Translations under genes and position numbers: made by a program
Notes under the pieces: model-generated
Told to the model about the DNA's origin: nothing
Databases searched by the model: none
Seen by the model: only the letters and a program-made list of their open reading frames with translations
Assembly (NCBI RefSeq): GCF_000321225.1
Contig: NW_004450461.1
Span: forward strand, 124,001 to 188,000
Reading direction: 5' to 3'
Source: Odobenus rosmarus divergens
Lineage: Eukaryota > Chordata > Mammalia > Carnivora > Odobenidae
DNA length: 64,000 nt
In this document: piece after piece, positions 60,482-64,000 of the stretch
Layout: each line of letters starts with the position of its first letter
Position numbering within the stretch: position 1 is the stretch's first letter

Positions 60482-61914
60482 AAAGATCATGATTGGATTA
60501 TCAACATACCAATAAATAGAAAAAATATGGAATTAAACACAAAATTAACATAATGCTAGTAAATAAGGCACTGTGTCAAGGAGGGTGGCAAATTATATAA
60601 TGAGTATCATTACTCACTGGGGAGGCTAAATGTAGGGATACCTTGTGACGGAGAAAACCTATGTTCTAGAAATGTCTTTGGCAATCAAGAAAGGAGTTAA
60701 GCCTATCTTTTAATGGCTTTCAAATGAATGGGAAAGATATGCTTAAGGAGAGAAGAGTTTTATTTGAAGCTGAGAAGCAAACAATATATTCATTGAAGAA
60801 ATAACGTAATAACACAGTTTGAAAGCATTACAACAGGAAGCATGGAAAATTTGGACTATTGCTATTTTTTTGTCATTTTGGATTTTTCTACACAAATATA
60901 AGTGCACGCAGATATTAACATATTTGTTTACACTTAATCTTTTTTTCCCCAGTTGCCCTTCATTAACAGTTCATCCCACATTTCTGTCTTTGGAGCACCA
61001 CTCCCTGAAGACTGCAGGAAGTCCTACTGCTCGTATAGTTCAGAAAGAGTCAGTCCAGGACTAAACACCAAACCAAGACTAACAAAAGTCTCAAAGACCC
61101 AGAGTATTATGAAAACTTCTCACCACTCATCAGTGCACCTTGATGCCAGTTTGTGTGCCCTGCTCTAGGACCTTGTGTTTTCATCTGGTCTTTATCCCAC
61201 ACTCATTCTATCTTCCTGGTAGATTCTGTTTTAGGGGCATTTTCTATACTGAGAGAAGAATTTAGGCAGAACCATGCGGGACTTTCTCACTGAGCTTTTC
61301 CTCATTGGGAGGCTATTTGGAATCTCTTCTTCTCCCTGAAGTGCTGGGTTTCTTTGCAAAGTGCTCTTCCTCACATAAGGGAAGAGTTCTGTGCAACATC
61401 CCAATAGTTTCAATTAGATTTTCCTCCCTCCCGGTACAACGTCCTTGACCCATGAAGACAACTGATAATGCACATTCAAATATGTAAAACAATTATGTAA
61501 AAACAAAGAGGAAAGTTTATATGATGTTTCTTGAACAAAATAAGGTATATTCAAAAGCAGTTAAAGACTCCATGCCATGTATTTTAAGTAATTACTTTAA
61601 CAATTGCATTGTTACTAAATTAAAATTATACTATAGTCTTGCTAACTGCTTATTTTCCCTGCTTTTGTGTAATTGCCAATTCAAAGAATATGAACATTTA
61701 AAAATCACATTATACATTGCTATATCACCTGCAAACTGTCTATGAATGTTCATTTTACTTTGTATTTAGCAACAATTATATTTTTGTTCATATTTTTAAA
61801 ATTTGCTAGATTAAAAACAAACTGTATCTCACAGCTTACAAGCAGAAAGTAATCATCAATTAGAGTGAGCTTATCTAAAAAGAAACATAAAATTAAAGAG
61901 CAAACCCAGGCATA
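60482..61914. other. Unclassified DNA with a GC-richer stretch
   Basis: Most is AT-rich. The part 60950-61440 is clearly less AT-rich than its surroundings and is open for 60-80 codons in several frames on both strands (for example 60819-61064, 60953-61168 and 61231-61413 minus). I recognise no protein family or repeat in it. Confidence 0.4.
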
Positions 61915-61931
61915 GAAATAAATATCTACTC

Positions 61932-63140
61932 ACAATTCCGGACTTCCAGCTCTATTACAAAGCTGTCATCATCAAGACAGTATGGTACTGGCACAAAAAC
62001 AGACACATAGATCAATGGAACAGAATAGAGAGCCCAGAAATGGACCCTCAACTCTATGGTCAACTGATCTTTGACAAAGCAGGAAAGAATGTCCAATGGC
62101 AAAAAGACAGTCTCTTCAACAAATCGTGTTGGGAAAATTGGACAGCCACATGCAGAAGAATGAAACTGGACCATTTCCTTACACCACACACAAAAATAGA
62201 CTCCAAATGGTTGAAAGACCTAAACGTGAGACAGGAGTCCATCAAAATCCTAAAGGAGAACACAGGCAGCAACCTCTTCGACCTTAGCCGCAGCAACTTC
62301 TTCCTAGAAACATCACCAAAGGCAAGGGAAGCCAGGGCAAAAATGAACTATTGGGATTTCATCAAGATAAAAAGCTTTTGCACAGCAAAAGAAACAGTCC
62401 ACAAAACCAAAAGACAACCGACAGAATGGGAGAAAATATTTGCAAATGACATATCAGATAAAGGGCTAGTATCCAAAATCTATAAAGAACTTATCAAACT
62501 CAACACCCAAAGAACAAATAATCCAATCAAGAAATGGGCAGAAGACATGAACAGACATTTTTCCAAAGAAGACATCCAAATGGCCAACAGACACATGAAA
62601 AAGTGCTCAACATCGCTCGGCATCAGGGATATCCAAATCAAAACCTCAGTGAGATACCACCTCACACCCGTCAGAATGGCTAAAATGAACAAGTCAGGAA
62701 ACGACAGATGTTGGCGGGGATGCGGAGAAAGGGGAACCCTCCTCCACTGTTGGTGGGAATGCAAGCTGGTGCAACCCCTCTGGAAAACAGTATGGAGGTT
62801 CCTCAAACAGTTGAAAATAGAGCTACCATACGATCCAGCAATTGCACTACTGGGTATTTACCACAAAGATACAAATGTAGGGATCTGAAGGGGTACGTGC
62901 ACCCCAATGTTTATAGCAGCAATGTCCACAATAGCCAAACTGTGGAAAGAGCCAAGATGTCCATCGACAGATGAATGGATAAAGAAGATGTGGTATATTT
63001 ACACGATGGAATATTATGCAGCCATCAAAAGGAATGAGATCTTGCCATTTGCAACAACGTGGATGGAACTGGAGGGTGTTATGCTGAGTGAAATAAGTCA
63101 GTCAGAGAAAGACATGTATCATATGACCTCACTGATATGA
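61932..63140 (+). pseudogene. L1 ORF2 C-terminal segment, one in-frame stop
   Basis: One frame stays open from 61932 to 63140 except for a TGA at 62886-62888, which stands where a related copy (4921) has CGA (Arg); this is a typical CpG transition. The C-terminal Cys-rich motif is intact (CWRGC then HCWWEC, about 62709-62765). The segment holds no endonuclease or RT active site because the copy is 5' truncated, so it cannot be autonomous. Confidence 0.93.
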
Positions 63141-63320
63141 GGAATTCTTAATCTCAGGAAACAAACTGAGGGTTGCTGGAGTGGTGGGGGGTGGGAGGGA
63201 TTGGGTGGCTGGGTGATAGACATTGGGGAGGGTATGTGCTATGGTGAGCACTGTGAATTGTACAAGACCGATGAATCACGGATCTGTACTTCTGAAACAA
63301 ATAATGCAATATATGTTAAG

Positions 63321-63345
63321 AAAAAAAAAGAAGAAGATAGCAGGA
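63321..63345. repeat. A-rich tract inside the L1 3' UTR
   Basis: AAGAAAAAAAAAGAAGAAGA separates the two 3'-UTR modules. It sits exactly where the short-form copies at 3599-5457 and 29676-32793 end in their A tails. Confidence 0.85.
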
Positions 63346-63621
63346 GGGGTAGAATGAAGGGGAGTAAGTTGGAGGGGGAGACGAACCATTAGAGACGATG
63401 GACTCTGAAAAACAAACTGAGGGTTCTAGAGGGGAGGGGGGTGGGGGGATGGGTTGGCCTGGTGATGGGTATTAAAGAGGGCACATTCTGCGTGGAGCAC
63501 TGGGTGTTATGCACAAACAATGAATCATGGAACACTGCATCAAAAACTAATGATGTAATGTATGGTGGTTAACATAACAATAAAAAATTATTAAAAAAAA
63601 AAAAAGAAAGAAATATCTACT

Positions 63622-64000
63622 TTTGTTTCACTGTTTCCAGTTTCGGGAGTAATTGATTTTGCCTTTGAAAGAAAATTATAAGTTTATGAAACCCCATGGT
63701 TATGATACACTTTGATTTATAAATCCAAATAAAAACTGGTAGATGAAAAATAGAATGTGCATATACTTTCCAGTAAAAATATAAGAATATGTGTATTTCT
63801 TTAGAACAACCCTCAAAAGCTTTATATTAGGTGGTATATTTAAGTTTAAAATGAATTCCACCACAATATCAGTATGCTGTAGGCACTAAAGTAGACTGTG
63901 ATTGTACAATTTACGAGGCACAAGTTTTCTTAAGACACCAGGTTACAGAAATCTAATACTGCTATCCTGATTTCCTAATCATGCATTATATTTATTTATT
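63622..64000. other. AT-rich DNA without recognised feature
   Basis: No gene or repeat recognised up to the window end. Confidence 0.55.

Larger units (their letters stand above)
61931..63605 (+). mobile_element. Best-preserved L1 in the window (5'-truncated)
   Basis: This 1.67-kb L1 starts in the ORF2 C-terminal half and ends in a long 3' UTR and poly-A (about 63590-63605). Flanks GAAATAAATATCTACT (61915-61930) and GAAAGAAATATCTACT (63606-63621) match at 15 of 16 bases. The 3' UTR holds two successive modules, each with an AAACAAACTGAGGGTT block and a G-rich run, separated by an internal A-rich tract (63321-63345). Little decay suggests it is the youngest L1 here. Confidence 0.95.

Noticed and set aside
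62040..62888. 282-codon open frame as a host gene
   Set aside because: It is the C-terminal part of L1 ORF2 within a flanked L1 insertion.
1..64000. An undescribed multi-gene biological system
   Set aside because: No host genes, operons or conserved clusters were found. The structure present is layered retroelements.

Overview
The window looks like AT-rich, gene-poor nuclear DNA from a caniform carnivoran. The main evidence is at least 26 copies of the tRNA-derived carnivore SINE (CAN-SINE/SINEC), with heads of the type GGCGCCTGGGTGGCTCAG, plus L1 elements with carnivore-type 3' ends. The SINE tails (…CTCTCTGTCAAATAAATAAA) and the absence of dog-type SINEC_Cf or cat-type SINEC_Fc copies suggest an arctoid such as a seal, bear or mustelid. 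The species call is inference; the carnivoran call is firm. I found no host protein-coding exon, no tRNA, rRNA or ncRNA gene, no CpG island, and nothing prokaryotic. The region is an intergenic gene desert or the inside of a very large intron.

Layout. 1-6 kb: AT-rich DNA with an old L1 and an L2 remnant, then an internally deleted L1 (3253-5770) into which a second L1 (3599-5457) has inserted. 6-19 kb: MLT1-like LTR, a tetranucleotide microsatellite inside L1 debris, an old L1 (7286-9185), L2 pieces and a dense field of SINEs, including a three-SINE pile-up at 16.2-16.8 kb. 19-26 kb: a short L1 and then an old L1 with both ends preserved (20359-26310), carrying two SINEs and a 45-bp tandem duplication. 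26-36 kb: AT-rich DNA, a minus-strand L1 (29676-32793), MIR pieces and a short minus-strand L1. 36-46 kb: MLT1-like LTR, ancient L1, and a MIR interrupted at one point by SINE + L1 + SINE, with a further SINE inside that L1. 46-61 kb: L2, MIR and ancient L1 remnants with many SINEs. 61.9-63.6 kb: the best-preserved L1 fragment, whose ORF2 3' segment has a single in-frame stop over about 1.2 kb.

No set of genes works together here. The content is a stratigraphy of retroelements, oldest to youngest: L2/MIR and MLT1; L1M-type; carnivore SINEs and L1s. The most informative result is that two L1 copies at unrelated sites, each with its own target-site duplication, share the same two premature ORF2 stops and the same loss of a zinc-knuckle cysteine. 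This suggests that an L1 lineage with a defective ORF2 kept amplifying. Target-site duplications were found by eye and allow several insertions to be ordered. Repeat family names at subfamily level come from memory of consensus sequences and need RepeatMasker confirmation.
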